The notes under the pieces are model-generated. The model was given only the letters and a program-made list of their open reading frames with translations, was not told where the DNA came from and ran no database searches. The translations under genes and the position numbers were made by a program. From Tragulus kanchil (Eukaryota > Chordata > Mammalia > Artiodactyla > Tragulidae), in contig JAIOJX010000032.1 of the NCBI GenBank assembly GCA_022376925.1, positions 115,049,979 to 115,113,978 on the forward strand: DNA of 64,000 bases, read 5' to 3'. Shown here in pieces: positions 10,827 through 21,453 of this stretch (positions are counted from its first letter, which is position 1; each line of letters opens with the position of its first letter).

Positions 10827-11433
10827 TTCTTAAAAACTTCTTGTGGCTCCCATTTATTTCAGAATTGAATCAAATTTTTTTTAGACTGACAGCTAATGTC
10901 TGCTCTGTTTTTCTAGCCTTATCTTCAACTGTTCTTATGCATTTAACACCACTCCACGATTTCCTAATTGTGTTCTCTTGGACAAGTTATTTGACCTTTG
11001 GACTTTGCTTTCTTTTGTTAAATGAAGGAAATGGACCAGGTTAGAAATCATACTGAATTAATGTTGAATAATTCTTAAATGATCAGGTTTGAAAAGGGCG
11101 TGTGTGTGTTTGTGTGTGTGCAAGTTGTTCAGAATAAATGGAAAGCATTAAAAAATGATGGATTAAAGTTCATCTTTTTCATTTTTATCATTATAATCCT
11201 AGTGAGTAATTAGGTAAAAGAGTATGAAGCAAATTTTGTAACACTGGCACACTGGTAAGAGGGTCTTAATATTGTTTTCTCTTCTCTGTACTAAGGTAGA
11301 AAGTCAGATGACTTATGAATTGAGTCCAAGTTCTAATTTCATATAACCAGAAAGTTTTTGTGTAAAATAAATGTGGAGTAAGCTTCAGTACTGTTTATGT
11401 CATTGTCTATGGCTACCGAAGTAGTGCAACCTG

Positions 11434-11644
11434 AGAAAGAAGATGATTTTTCAAATATGTATTGAGATGTAATTGACATACAATGGAAGGTGATTTTTAA
11501 TAAACAATGGCTACCAATTATTGAGCACCTACTATGGGCCACTGTTGATCATTTTTCTATCCCAGCCACATTTTTTACTTTCTAGACCTTTCCCATTCTC
11601 AGCAAGTAGAATTGCCATTTATCTGTTACTTAGACCAAAACCCT
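11434..11644. other. Unique DNA with ancient-repeat edge
   Basis: 'attgagcacctactatgggcc' resembles the start of old mammalian MER/MIR-era repeats. Nothing else seen. Confidence 0.4.
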
Positions 11645-12039
11645 AGGCATTGTCCTTAATATTTTTCCTTTATGCCCTACTTCAAGCTTTCAAGTAGTTT
11701 AGCCTTATCCTTCAAATATGCCCTGAGTCTGACTTACTAACCCCACAGCTACCATTCCTACTTCAGCACTTGTAGTTGATCTCTCAGATTCCCTTCTTGC
11801 CCCATGGGAGCCAGACTGAGCTTGAAAAAGGTAAATCAGATCATACCATCCCCCTCTGCTGAATTTCCTTCTGTGACTTTTTGTCACCCTTCGAGTAAAA
11901 TCTAACGTTTGAGCTTTGATGGACAAGACCTTAAATGAGTTGATCTGTCTGCTTTTCTGATCTTATTTCTTCTTTTTTTGATGTGGGCCATTTTTAAGGT
12001 CTTTACTGAATTTGTTATAGTATTGTTTATGTTTTATTT

Positions 12040-12122
12040 TATTTTATTATTTTTTTTGGCCATGAGGCATGTGGGATCTTAGCTCCCCAGCCAAGGATCA
12101 AACCACTGGGCCACCACGGAAA
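12040..12122 (-). repeat. Short tRNA-Glu SINE fragment (copy 1)
   Basis: 'ttttttggccatgaggcatg', 'gggatcttagctccc', 'aaggatcaaacc' and 'actgggccaccacgg' are the complement of a CHR-1-like element. Copy at 13121-13203. Confidence 0.75.
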
Positions 12123-12323
12123 TCTCTGACCTTATTTATGATCACTCTTTCCTCAACTTACACCATCCTAACCACCCTTAACTGGGCTTTTCATTTCTCA
12201 AATACACCAGCCTCTTTCCTACTTAAGGGTCTTTGTACTTTTTTTCCCCTATAATGTCTTTATCCCAGAATCATTTGGCATGTTTCTTCTGAGAGATCCC
12301 ATTTGAAAAGAGACTTGTTGACT

Positions 12324-12508
12324 GAGAAAGTGAAAATGAAGTCACTTAGTCATGTCTGACTCTGTGACCCATGAACGAGCCATGGAATTCTCCAGGCAAG
12401 AATAACTGGAGTACGTAGCCTTTCCCTTCTCCCGGGGGTCTTCTCAATCCAAGGATCGAACCTAGGTCCCCCGCATTGGAGGCAGAGTCTTTACCATCTG
12501 AGCCACCA
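12324..12508 (-). repeat. Bov-tA-type SINE (copy 1)
   Basis: Complementary Bov-tA words: 'cacttagtcatgtctgactc', 'catggaattctccaggcaag', 'ccgcattggaggcagag', 'atctgagccacca'. TSD 'ttgttgact' on both sides (near 12315 and 12511). Confidence 0.9.
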
Positions 12509-12584
12509 TTTGTTGACTAGTCTGTCTAAAATAGCTATCCAGTGTCACCCTTTATCCTCTCATTGTGCTTTGTCTTCATAGTTC

Positions 12585-12729
12585 TTTTTTTTTCCAATTT
12601 ATTTATTTTTGGCTGTGCTGGGTCTCTGTTGATGTGTGGGTCTAGCTGCTCTGAGGTATGTGGGATCTTCCCAGATCAGGGCTCGAACCCACGTCTCCTG
12701 CATTGGCAGACGGGTTCCCATCCACTGAG
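12585..12729 (-). repeat. Short CHR-type SINE, cut by duplication junction
   Basis: Poly-T, 'ttggctgtgctgggtctctg', 'gggctcgaacccacg', 'ttcccatccactgag', then an abrupt switch to 'gcattgtcc' of copy 2. Left TSD 'tgtcttcatagttctt' is present; the right TSD is lost at the junction. Confidence 0.88.
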
Positions 12730-13120
12730 GCATTGTCCTTAATATTTTTCCTTTATGCCCTACTTCAAGCTTTCAAGTAGTTTAGCCTTATCCTTCAAAT
12801 ATGCCCTGAGTCTGACTTACTAACCCCACAGCTACCATTCCTACTTCAGCACTTGTAGTTGATCTCTCAGATTCCCTTCTTGCCCCATGGGAGCCAGACT
12901 GAGCTTGAAAAAGGTAAATCAGATCATACCATCCCCCTCTGCTGAATTTCCTTCTGTGACTTTTTGTCACCCTTGAGTAAAATCTAACGTTTGAGCTTTG
13001 ATGGACAAGACCTTAAATGAGTTGATCTGTCTGCTTTTCTGATCTTATTTCTTCTTTTTTGATGTGGGCCATTTTTAAGGTCTTTACTGAATTTGTTATA
13101 GTATTGTTTATGTTTTATTT

Positions 13121-13203
13121 TATTTTATTATTTTTTTTGGCCATGAGGCATGTGGGATCTTAGCTCCCCAGCCAAGGATCAAACCACTGGGCCACCACGG
13201 AAA
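13121..13203 (-). repeat. Short tRNA-Glu SINE fragment (copy 2)
   Basis: Duplicate of 12040-12122. Confidence 0.72.
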
Positions 13204-13404
13204 TCTCTGACCTTATTTATGATCACTCTTTCCTCAACTTACACCATCCTAACCACCCTTAACTGGGCTTTTCATTTCTCAAATACACCAGCCTCTTTCC
13301 TACTTAAGGGTCTTTGTACTTTTTTTCCCCTATAATGTCTTTATCCCAGAATCATTTGGCATGTTTCTTCTGAGAGATCCCATTTGAAAAGAGACTTGTT
13401 GACT

Positions 13405-13589
13405 GAGAAAGTGAAAATGAAGTCACTTAGTCATGTCTGACTCTGTGACCCATGAACGAGCCATGGAATTCTCCAGGCAAGAATAACTGGAGTACGTAGC
13501 CTTTCCCTTCTCCCGGGGGTCTTCTCAATCCAAGGATCGAACCTAGGTCCCCCGCATTGGAGGCAGAGTCTTTACCATCTGAGCCACCA
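13405..13589 (-). repeat. Bov-tA-type SINE (copy 2)
   Basis: Duplicate of 12324-12508 within duplication 5. Confidence 0.88.
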
Positions 13590-13667
13590 TTTGTTGACTA
13601 GTCTGTCTAAAATAGCTATCCAGTGTCACCCTTTATCCTCTCATTGTGCTTTGTCTTCATAGTTCTT

Positions 13668-13826
13668 TTTTTTTCCAATTTATTTATTTTTGGCTGTGCT
13701 GGGTCTCTGTTGATGTGTGGGTCTAGCTGCTCTGAGGTATGTGGGATCTTCCCAGATCAGGGCTCGAACCCACGTCTCCTGCATTGGCAGACGGGTTCCC
13801 ATCCACTGAGCCACAAGGGAAGCCCC
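13668..13826 (-). repeat. Short CHR-type SINE, complete
   Basis: Intact version of 12585-12729, ending 'ccacaagggaagcccc'. A perfect 16-bp TSD 'tgtcttcatagttctt' lies at 13652-13667 and 13827-13842, which makes this a genuine retroposition and shows that the truncated upstream copy is a junction product. Confidence 0.92.
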
Positions 13827-13842
13827 TGTCTTCATAGTTCTT

Positions 13843-14440
13843 ATCATCTGAAAATATCTTGTTTATTTGTTTACTTATTGTTTGTAGCCTTTAGATAGGA
13901 TGAGCTCCCTGAGGGTAGAACCTTATAATGTTTTGATCATCTAATTCCAGTGCCTGTAAAAGAGTATCTATAAAAGCAGATGCTGGATAGAAGCAAGCCA
14001 GTTTGTATGATAGAAACCTACAAAACCTACAGTTCACCTCTGAAACTGATGTTGGATGTCAGGCTAGGGCTGAAAACAGGACTGTTGAGAGTCTTTTTGC
14101 GGGTAACTGGGCCGAAGAGTCACCATTTCCATTCATTGCAACTCATCAGTTAACTCTCGCACACCTCAGCAAGAGGTGAATTTTTGTCTTTGGAAAAAAA
14201 TTGAACCAGTAGTGCTTCATACTGAGTAAGCATCTAATGTGACAGTAGATGGAGAAGGAATGTTACACTGAGAAGAGAGAAATGTAGGGATTGTCTGTGT
14301 ACTGAATGGTGAGGCTCTTGAGATTTCTAGTCTTCTTCGATCACTTGACTCTTAAGCTGGTAGGAATCATGCCCATTGCCAGCAAATCGGTGGATTTGGA
14401 GAAATTGAAGAGCCCAAGTAAAAGAAGAAAGCTTTAAAGT
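13843..14440. other. Unique DNA, nothing recognised
   Basis: Includes 'gatgagctccctgagggtag' (13901 on), reminiscent of old mammalian repeats. No coding potential seen. Confidence 0.45.
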
Positions 14441-14535
14441 GTAATCACAGAAAAAAACTAATTATTATCTTCTAAATATACATCCGTGTAGGAGAGGTTA
14501 GAGAAGGATCGGCATCTATGGAATAAGAATACTGC

Positions 14536-14738
14536 TGCTACTTTGTTGTTTCAGTAGACTCTGCGACCCCATTGACTATATACCCTGTCAGGCTCCTCTG
14601 TCCATGGAATTCTCCAGGCAAGAATACTGGAGTGGGTTGCCATTTCCTCCTCTAGAGGATCTTCCCAACCCAGGGATCAAACCTGGTTCTCCTGCATTGC
14701 AGGCAGAGTCTTTATCACTGAGCCACCAGGGAAGCCCC
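14536..14738 (-). repeat. Bov-tA-type SINE (copy 1)
   Basis: Complementary Bov-tA order ending 'gagccaccagggaagcccc'. Followed at 14750-14846 by a partial second Bov-tA ('gaccccatgaactgtagcc' to 'gccatttccttctcc'). Confidence 0.9.
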
Positions 14739-14749
14739 TATTTATATAT

Positions 14750-14846
14750 CTGTGACCCCATGAACTGTAGCCTGCCAGGCTTTGCTGTCTGTGGTATTTT
14801 CTAGGCAAGAATACTGGAGTGGGTTGCCATTTCCTTCTCCAATGAG
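14750..14846 (-). repeat. Partial Bov-tA SINE (copy 1)
   Basis: Only the middle of the Bov-tA body remains, directly after the previous element in the same orientation. Copy at 15915-16011. Confidence 0.82.
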
Positions 14847-15036
14847 ATAAGGATAGTATATTATAAAATAGGAGTAAAAATAAATAAATAAAATAGGAGT
14901 TAATTAGAGAACTACAAAGATTCTTGGAAATTTAAAAATATGATTATATATTTATATATGGTTTTATATGATTATTTATTTATGATTTCATTAAGCCATT
15001 TGACTAGAAGGCCAAGGAGATAGAGGAAATCATCCA

Positions 15037-15367
15037 GGGCTTCCCCTGGTGGTCCAGTGGGTAAGGACACCACCTTGCAGTGCAAGGGGCGCCGGTTCGA
15101 TCCCTGGCCTGGGAAGATCCCACGTGCTGCGGAGCAGCTGGACTGATGTGTCCAATTACTGAGCTGTAGCTCTGGGGCGCATGTGCCCAGAGCCGGCACT
15201 CTGCGATGACAGAGGCCACTGCGATGGGAGGCCCACAGGAGCCAGAGAACAAAGACGGATGAAAATAGAGAAATGAAAGACCAATAGAAGTGGCCCACCC
15301 GTCCCCTTCCCTCCCCACCTCACCCCCCAAAAGATAAATAAATAAAATAAATGTTTAAAAAAAAAAA
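15037..15367 (+). repeat. GGACACC tRNA-Glu SINE, full length (copy 1)
   Basis: Starts 'gggcttcccctggtggtcc', ends in an A-run. Perfect 15-bp TSD 'agaggaaatcatcca' at 15022-15036 and 15368-15382. Near-consensus, so young. Confidence 0.95.
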
Positions 15368-15607
15368 AGAGGAAATCATCCATTAATGGCAAAAAACCAA
15401 AGATGGAAAATAAGAGAGAAAAGATTAAAAAGAAAAGGATCAGTCTAGGAAGTCTGGTTTTGATTAATACAAGAACATTTTCTGCAACTAAAGGACATGA
15501 ACTTCCAAAGTGAAAAAGCCTCCTAAGTGCCAACACAATGAATGAAAAACCAAAAAGACCCATTCTGTAGTTGTGAAATTTTAGAATATGATAATAAAAA
15601 TAAGATT
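15368..15607. other. Unique DNA
   Basis: A-rich single-copy sequence; copy at 16533-16772. Nothing recognised. Confidence 0.5.
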
Positions 15608-15700
15608 GTAATCACAGAAAAACTAATTATTATCTTCTAAATATACATCCGTGTAGGAGAGGTTAGAGAAGGATCGGCATCTATGGAATAAGAATACTGC

Positions 15701-15903
15701 TGCTACTTTGTTGTTTCAGTAGACTCTGCGACCCCATTGACTATATACCCTGTCAGGCTCCTCTGTCCATGGAATTCTCCAGGCAAGAATACTGGAGTGG
15801 GTTGCCATTTCCTCCTCTAGAGGATCTTCCCAACCCAGGGATCAAACCTGGTTCTCCTGCATTGCAGGCAGAGTCTTTATCACTGAGCCACCAGGGAAGC
15901 CCC
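15701..15903 (-). repeat. Bov-tA-type SINE (copy 2)
   Basis: Duplicate of 14536-14738. Confidence 0.88.
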
Positions 15904-15914
15904 TATTTATATAT

Positions 15915-16011
15915 CTGTGACCCCATGAACTGTAGCCTGCCAGGCTTTGCTGTCTGTGGTATTTTCTAGGCAAGAATACTGGAGTGGGTTGCCATTTCCT
16001 TCTCCAATGAG
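15915..16011 (-). repeat. Partial Bov-tA SINE (copy 2)
   Basis: Duplicate of 14750-14846. Confidence 0.8.
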
Positions 16012-16201
16012 ATAAGGATAGTATATTATAAAATAGGAGTAAAAATAAATAAATAAAATAGGAGTTAATTAGAGAACTACAAAGATTCTTGGAAATTTAA
16101 AAATATGATTATATATTTATATATGGTTTTATATGATTATTTATTTATGATTTCATTAAGCCATTTGACTAGAAGGCCAAGGAGATAGAGGAAATCATCC
16201 A

Positions 16202-16532
16202 GGGCTTCCCCTGGTGGTCCAGTGGGTAAGGACACCACCTTGCAGTGCAAGGGGCGCCGGTTCGATCCCTGGCCTGGGAAGATCCCACGTGCTGCGGAGC
16301 AGCTGGACTGATGTGTCCAATTACTGAGCTGTAGCTCTGGGGCGCATGTGCCCAGAGCCGGCACTCTGCGATGACAGAGGCCACTGCGATGGGAGGCCCA
16401 CAGGAGCCAGAGAACAAAGACGGATGAAAATAGAGAAATGAAAGACCAATAGAAGTGGCCCACCCGTCCCCTTCCCTCCCCACCTCACCCCCCAAAAGAT
16501 AAATAAATAAAATAAATGTTTAAAAAAAAAAA
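16202..16532 (+). repeat. GGACACC tRNA-Glu SINE (copy 2)
   Basis: Duplicate of 15037-15367 with the same TSD. Confidence 0.94.
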
Positions 16533-16772
16533 AGAGGAAATCATCCATTAATGGCAAAAAACCAAAGATGGAAAATAAGAGAGAAAAGATTAAAAAGAAA
16601 AGGATCAGTCTAGGAAGTCTGGTTTTGATTAATACAAGAACATTTTCTGCAACTAAAGGACATGAACTTCCAAAGTGAAAAAGCCTCCTAAGTGCCAACA
16701 CAATGAATGAAAAACCAAAAAGACCCATTCTGTAGTTGTGAAATTTTAGAATATGATAATAAAAATAAGATT

Positions 16773-17033
16773 CTAAGCACTTCCACAGCAGAGGGCTGGA
16801 GGGAACCAAAAGCCATATAAAGGACTGAAAATTGATATGGTATCAGACTTCTCAAAATCAGCTCTGGAAGCTCTACCAGTAGAACAGTGCTTTCTGAGAG
16901 AAAATTATTTCTTTCTTAGAATTCTATATCCAGTCAAACTACCAGTCAGTCGGGAGAGTAAAGACGTTTCCAGATATGCACGGTTTTAAAGACCTTGCCT
17001 CCCGTGAACCGTTTCTTATGAAGCTGTTGGAGG
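16773..17033. other. Unique DNA
   Basis: No recognised feature. Confidence 0.5.
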
Positions 17034-17060
17034 ATGTGTCCTATCAAAAATAAGGGGGTA

Positions 17061-17385
17061 GGGCTTACCAGGTGGCTCAGAAAGAATCCGCCTGTCAGTG
17101 TAGAAGATACAGGTTCGATCCCTGATCTGGGAATATCCCACATGCACTGGAGCAACTAAGCCTATGTGCCACAACTACTGAACCTGTGCTCTAGAGCCCA
17201 AAAGTTGCAACTACTGAAGCCCGAAGACCTAGAGCTCATGCTCCACAACAAGAGAAACCACTGCAATGAGAAACCTGCACACAACAACTAGAGAGTAGCC
17301 CTCACTCTCCACAACTAGAGAAAAGCCCACACAACAACAGAGACCCAATACAACCAAAAATAAGTAAATAACTAACTAAATAAAA
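17061..17385 (+). repeat. CHR-2-type SINE, full length (copy 1)
   Basis: tRNA-like head with box B 'ggttcgatccc', then CHR-2 body modules 'gagcaactaagcctatg', 'ccacaactactgaacctg', 'ctccacaacaagagaaacc' and 'aactagagaaaagcccac', and an A-rich tail. Shared by ruminants, whales and hippos (family knowledge). Confidence 0.9.
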
Positions 17386-17513
17386 GGGGTAAACAGAGCA
17401 ACAAAGTAAAAATAAAAAGGAAGGATAATAGCAAGTCCAAGGGTGACTGCTGGACAATAGTCTGGAGAATAAGCAGTCCAAACTGGAGTGGGAGAATCAA
17501 GAACTTCAGGAGA

Positions 17514-17848
17514 GGGCTTCCCCTGGTGGTCCAGTGGATAAGGACACCGCCTTGCAGTGCAAGGGGCACCAGTTCGATCCCTGGCCTGGGAAGATCCCAC
17601 GTGCTGCGGAGCAGCTGGACTGATGCGTCCAATCACCGAGCCACAGCTCTGGAGCGCATGCACCCAGAGCCGGCACTCTGCGACGACAGACGCCACCGCG
17701 ATGGACGGCCCACAGGAGCCAAGGAACAAAGATGGATGAAAATAGAGAAATGAAGGACCAATGGAAGTGGCCTGCCCGCTCCCCGCCCTCCACAACCCGA
17801 CCCCAGCCAAAAAAAAATAAATAAATCTTAAAAAAAAAAAAAAAGAAG
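17514..17848 (+). repeat. GGACACC tRNA-Glu SINE (copy 1)
   Basis: Perfect 15-bp TSD 'aagaacttcaggaga' at 17499-17513 and 17849-17863. Full head, body, C-rich segment and A-tail. Confidence 0.95.
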
Positions 17849-17863
17849 AAGAACTTCAGGAGA

Positions 17864-18220
17864 AATTCTGGGGATTGGGGTTTGAGGAAAGAATTCATAG
17901 ATTTCCAGATGTGTGATTGGGTGGACATTCATGTTCAAAAGAGTTTTCCTGTTGTCTTGGAGGCTTTGGGAAGAAGTAATGGTAGGCATATAGTAACTAA
18001 GCAAATTAAAAATTAACCAACACATTAAAAATTGTGCAAGAAATAAAATTAATCATAATACACTATTTGACCTAATAGTGATTATAATCAGTTATAATAA
18101 TGTAAACACTGGATTTTGATTTGTTTCTCCTCATTATTGATTTTACCCAAAATTGTTTTAACAACATTAGAAAAGAAGCGATTTAAGACGGTAGAACCCT
18201 CAGCTTTCATTCTGGAAAGT
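17864..18220. other. Unique DNA in duplication 7
   Basis: AT-rich, single-copy; copy at 19061-19417. Nothing recognised. Confidence 0.5.
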
Positions 18221-18257
18221 AAAAACAAAATATGTGTCCTATCAAAAATAAGGGGGT

Positions 18258-18582
18258 AGGGCTTACCAGGTGGCTCAGAAAGAATCCGCCTGTCAGTGTA
18301 GAAGATACAGGTTCGATCCTGATCTGGGAATATCCCACATGCACTGGAGCAACTAAGCCTATGTGCCACAACTACTGAACCTGTGCTCTAGAGCCCAAAA
18401 GTTGCAACTACTGAAGCCCGAAGACCTAGAGCTCATGCTCCACAACAAGAGAAACCACTGCAATGAGAAACCTGCACACAACAACTAGAGAGTAGCCCTC
18501 ACTCTCCACAACTAGAGAAAAGCCCACACAACAACAGAGACCCAATACAACCAAAAATAAGTAAATAACTAACTAAATAAAA
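18258..18582 (+). repeat. CHR-2-type SINE (copy 2)
   Basis: Duplicate of 17061-17385 with one C lost in box B. Confidence 0.88.
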
Positions 18583-18710
18583 GGGGTAAACAGAGCAACA
18601 AAGTAAAAATAAAAAGGAAGGATAATAGCAAGTCCAAGGGTGACTGCTGGACAATAGTCTGGAGAATAAGCAGTCCAAACTGGAGTGGGAGAATCAAGAA
18701 CTTCAGGAGA

Positions 18711-19045
18711 GGGCTTCCCCTGGTGGTCCAGTGGATAAGGACACCGCCTTGCAGTGCAAGGGGCACCAGTTCGATCCCTGGCCTGGGAAGATCCCACGTG
18801 CTGCGGAGCAGCTGGACTGATGCGTCCAATCACCGAGCCACAGCTCTGGAGCGCATGCACCCAGAGCCGGCACTCTGCGACGACAGACGCCACCGCGATG
18901 GACGGCCCACAGGAGCCAAGGAACAAAGATGGATGAAAATAGAGAAATGAAGGACCAATGGAAGTGGCCTGCCCGCTCCCCTCCCTCCCCAACCCGACCC
19001 CAGCCCAAAATAAATAAATAAATCTTAAAAAAAAAAAAAAAGAAG
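18711..19045 (+). repeat. GGACACC tRNA-Glu SINE (copy 2)
   Basis: Duplicate of 17514-17848 with small differences in the C-rich tail. Confidence 0.94.
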
Positions 19046-19417
19046 AAGAACTTCAGGAGAAATTCTGGGGATTGGGGTTTGAGGAAAGAATTCATAGATT
19101 TCCAGATGTGTGATTGGGTGGACATTCATGTTCAAAAGAGTTTTCCTGTTGTCTTGGAGGCTTTGGGAAGAAGTAATGGTAGGCATATAGTAACTAAGCA
19201 AATTAAAAATTAACCAACACATTAAAAATTGTGCAAGAAATAAAATTAATCATAATACACTATTTGACCTAATAGTGATTATAATCAGTTATAATAATGT
19301 AAACACTGGATTTTGATTTGTTTCTCCTCATTATTGATTTTACCCAAAATTGTTTTAACAACATTAGAAAAGAAGCGATTTAAGACGGTAGAACCCTCAG
19401 CTTTCATTCTGGAAAGT

Positions 19418-19595
19418 CAGTAGGTCAGAAAGAGCAGTAGATAAGTATGTCAGTTAGCTAGAGCTATGTTGGTAAATAGAAGAAACAGCTGAAAGAAGTG
19501 TTACTCAGAAGAGTAAGATTTAGTAGTGATATGGGCAGCCTAGAATGCTATTAGTTTTCATTATATACCTATTTGAAGCTATCTAAGTTATAGCT
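19418..19595. other. Unique DNA
   Basis: No recognised feature. Confidence 0.5.
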
Positions 19596-19715
19596 GGGCT
19601 TCCCTTGTGACTCAGATGGTAAAAGAACCTGCCTGCAATGTGGGAGATCCAGGTTTGATCCTTGGGTCAGAAATATTCTCTAGAGAAGGGAATGGCCATC
19701 CACTACTGTATTCTT
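19596..19715 (+). repeat. Bov-tA-type SINE, 5' part (interrupted)
   Basis: 'gggcttcccttgtgactcag', 'ccaggtttgatccttggg', 'ggccatccactactgtattc'. Continues at 20051-20104 after the inserted SINE. Confidence 0.9.
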
Positions 19716-20050
19716 TTTTTTTTTTTTTTTAAAGATTTATTTATTTATTTATTTTGGTGGGGTTGGGTGGGCAGGGAGGGGAGCAGGTGGGCTACTTCTA
19801 TTGGTCTTTTCATTTGTCTATTTTTCATCCATCTTTGTTCGTTGGCCCTTGTGGGCCTCCCATCGCGGTGGCCTCTGTCATCGCAGAGCACCGGCTCTGG
19901 GTGCACGTGCCCCAGAGCTCCGGCTCGGTGATTGGACACATCGGTCCAGCCGCTCCGCGGCACATAGGATCTTCCCAGGCCAGGGATCGAACCGGCGCCC
20001 CTTGCACTGCAAGGCGGTGTCCTTACCCACTGGACCACCAGGGAAGCCCC
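19716..20050 (-). repeat. GGACACC SINE inserted in Bov-tA
   Basis: Full-length, near-consensus. Perfect 15-bp TSD 'cactactgtattctt' at 19701-19715 and 20051-20065, itself Bov-tA sequence. Shows that the GGACACC family moved after this Bov-tA copy was in place. Confidence 0.96.
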
Positions 20051-20104
20051 CACTACTGTATTCTTGCCTGGAGAATTTCATGGACAGAGGAGCCTGGCAG
20101 GCTG
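20051..20104 (+). repeat. Bov-tA-type SINE, 3' part
   Basis: 'ttcttgcctggagaatttc' and 'ggacagaggagcctggcagg' resume the Bov-tA body. Confidence 0.9.
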
Positions 20105-20110
20105 CTTTCA

Positions 20111-20470
20111 CTTTCAAGTATAACTGAGGATAATTAAGTTAGGAGGCAATTACAGTAGTCTAGAGAGAGCCTGGACTGTGGGTAGCAGAGAAGGTGGAAA
20201 GAAATCATTGGATTTGGGATATTTTTGAAAGTGCAGGCAATAGAATTTTCTAATGGGCTGGGTATGAGATATTAGCACAAAGAGGGAGTAGTCTAGAATG
20301 ACTCTTAGTTGGGCTTTTGACTTGCATAACTGGGAGAACTGAATTTCCAGAAACTACTCTGGGGAAGACTATCTAGGGGACAGGTTTGGGGGTGGGAGAT
20401 CAGGAGATAATCAAGTTGGATAAAGAAGTCTGGAATTCAGAGGAGAGGTTCAGGATTGTTGTATCATTTA
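20111..20470 (+). repeat. Ancient mammalian interspersed repeat (family unnamed)
   Basis: 'gcaattacagtagtctagag', 'gtcaga'-type spacing, 'cattggatttgggatatttt' and 'gacaggtttgggggtgggag' follow the order of an old widespread mammalian repeat, also present at 30360-30660 and 54890-55830. I cannot name the family with confidence. Confidence 0.45.
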
Positions 20471-20489
20471 GTAGTTAGGGGACCTTAGA

Positions 20490-20580
20490 TAACTTATGTA
20501 ACCTCTGTAATCTCAGTTTTCTCATCTGTGAAGTAGAGAATAATAATAGTACTACTGTACCAGGTTGGTGATGATGCTGA
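20490..20580 (+). repeat. MIR fragment (copy 1)
   Basis: 'cttatgtaacctctgtaatc', 'tcagttttctcatctgtgaa' and 'gaataataatagtactactg' match the MIR core. Copy at about 21609-21699. Confidence 0.75.
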
Positions 20581-20908
20581 AAACTCATCCTCAGTGCAGT
20601 GGTACTGAATCAAGTCTCAGAGACAGTTTTGGGGAAAGGACTAGCTGAAAAGCAATAGCTTTATTGCTTTGCCAGCCAAAGAGGGACACGGCAGGCTCAT
20701 GCTTTGAAATATCAGGGAGATTTGGTGAGCTTTATAGCAGTGTTTCAAGGACAGGGTTGCTGATAAGGATCAGGGTAAATGGGGCCTGTGCTCCTTTAAT
20801 TTAGCCTTAAATGTTCTCCTGATAATCTTCTTGAGGTTAGTCAAACTATAATCTCCCCTGGAATGAAGAGTGCTAACATCTTCCACTTGTTGGGGATTTT
20901 AGTTCTGT

Positions 20909-21115
20909 GTTGTGCTGTGTTTAGTTGCTTAGTCGTGTCTGACTCTTGGCGACCTCATGGACTGCGGCTTGCCAGGCTCCTCTGTCCATGGGGATTCTCC
21001 AGGCAAGAATACTGGAGTGGGTTCCCATGCTGTCCTCCAGATGGTCTTCCCAACTCAGGAACTGAACCCAGATCTCCCGCATTGTAGTTGGATTCTTTTA
21101 TCATCTGAGCCATCA
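20909..21115 (-). repeat. Bov-tA-type SINE (copy 1)
   Basis: 'gcttagtcgtgtctgactc', 'ggctcctctgtccatgggg', 'ggcaagaatactggagtggg', 'atctgagccatcag'. Confidence 0.9.
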
Positions 21116-21453
21116 GAAGAGCTCAAAGATATTATGTTTATCCCTTGAGGTAGAACCAGGTCCCTGCCGCAAGGCTGTACTTTGTTTTTCTCTCTCTCTT
21201 TTTTTGATATGAAATAATTTTTTATTGCACAGGGTATTTTTTTTTATTGTGTTTTATTTTGTTTTCTTTTTAAATAATTCTAAATTCAAGCTTATGTAAG
21301 CCTGCCTTTGTCTTGAAAAACAAAATAATAAAGCTTTTATATCATTTGATAACCTGGTCTCATTTTAAGAGAAAGATGGAAATATCTTGTAAGACTATAA
21401 TTTATACCATGAATGTTACAGGTCTGAGTCTGGTGGTACTAAAAGAAGACAAC
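21116..21453. other. Unique DNA in duplications 8/9
   Basis: Poly-T rich. The open frame at 21313 (copies 22432 and 23605) has no recognisable product. Confidence 0.5.

Larger units (their letters stand above)
9162..11433. repeat. Tandem duplication 4 (unit about 1149 bp)
   Basis: Positions 9162-10283 recur at 10311-11433; 10284-10310 is garbled filler. Differences include loss of 'a' in 'aagttattttccc' and one extra GT in a (GT)n run near 9951/11100. Its left part (9162-9441) already belongs to duplication 3, so that stretch occurs three times. Confidence 0.93.
11645..13810. repeat. Tandem duplication 5 (unit 1081-1083 bp)
   Basis: Positions 11645-12729 recur at 12728-13810. The copies abut with a 2-3 bp shared word ('agg') and differ by single-base losses ('ccttcgagt' versus 'ccttgagt', one T in a T-run). 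The right breakpoint of copy 1 falls in the last bases of a SINE; copy 2 continues into 'ccacaagggaagcccc'. Confidence 0.93.
14441..16772. repeat. Tandem duplication 6 (unit 1165-1167 bp)
   Basis: Positions 14441-15607 recur at 15608-16772. The joint is seamless ('aataagatt' then 'gtaatcacag'); a two-A loss follows immediately ('cagaaaaaaac' versus 'cagaaaaac'). Confidence 0.94.
17034..19417. repeat. Tandem duplication 7 (unit 1197-1198 bp)
   Basis: Positions 17034-18220 recur at 18232-19417 with about 11 bp of filler. Differences: 'tcgatccctgat' versus 'tcgatcctgat', and the G/C-rich SINE tail near 17781-17825 versus 18978-19022. Confidence 0.94.

Noticed and set aside
15037..15110. tRNA-Glu-like sequences with box A and box B in each SINE head
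   Set aside because: They lack a foldable acceptor stem and 3' part and continue into a SINE body. They are Pol III promoters of SINEs and not tRNA genes.
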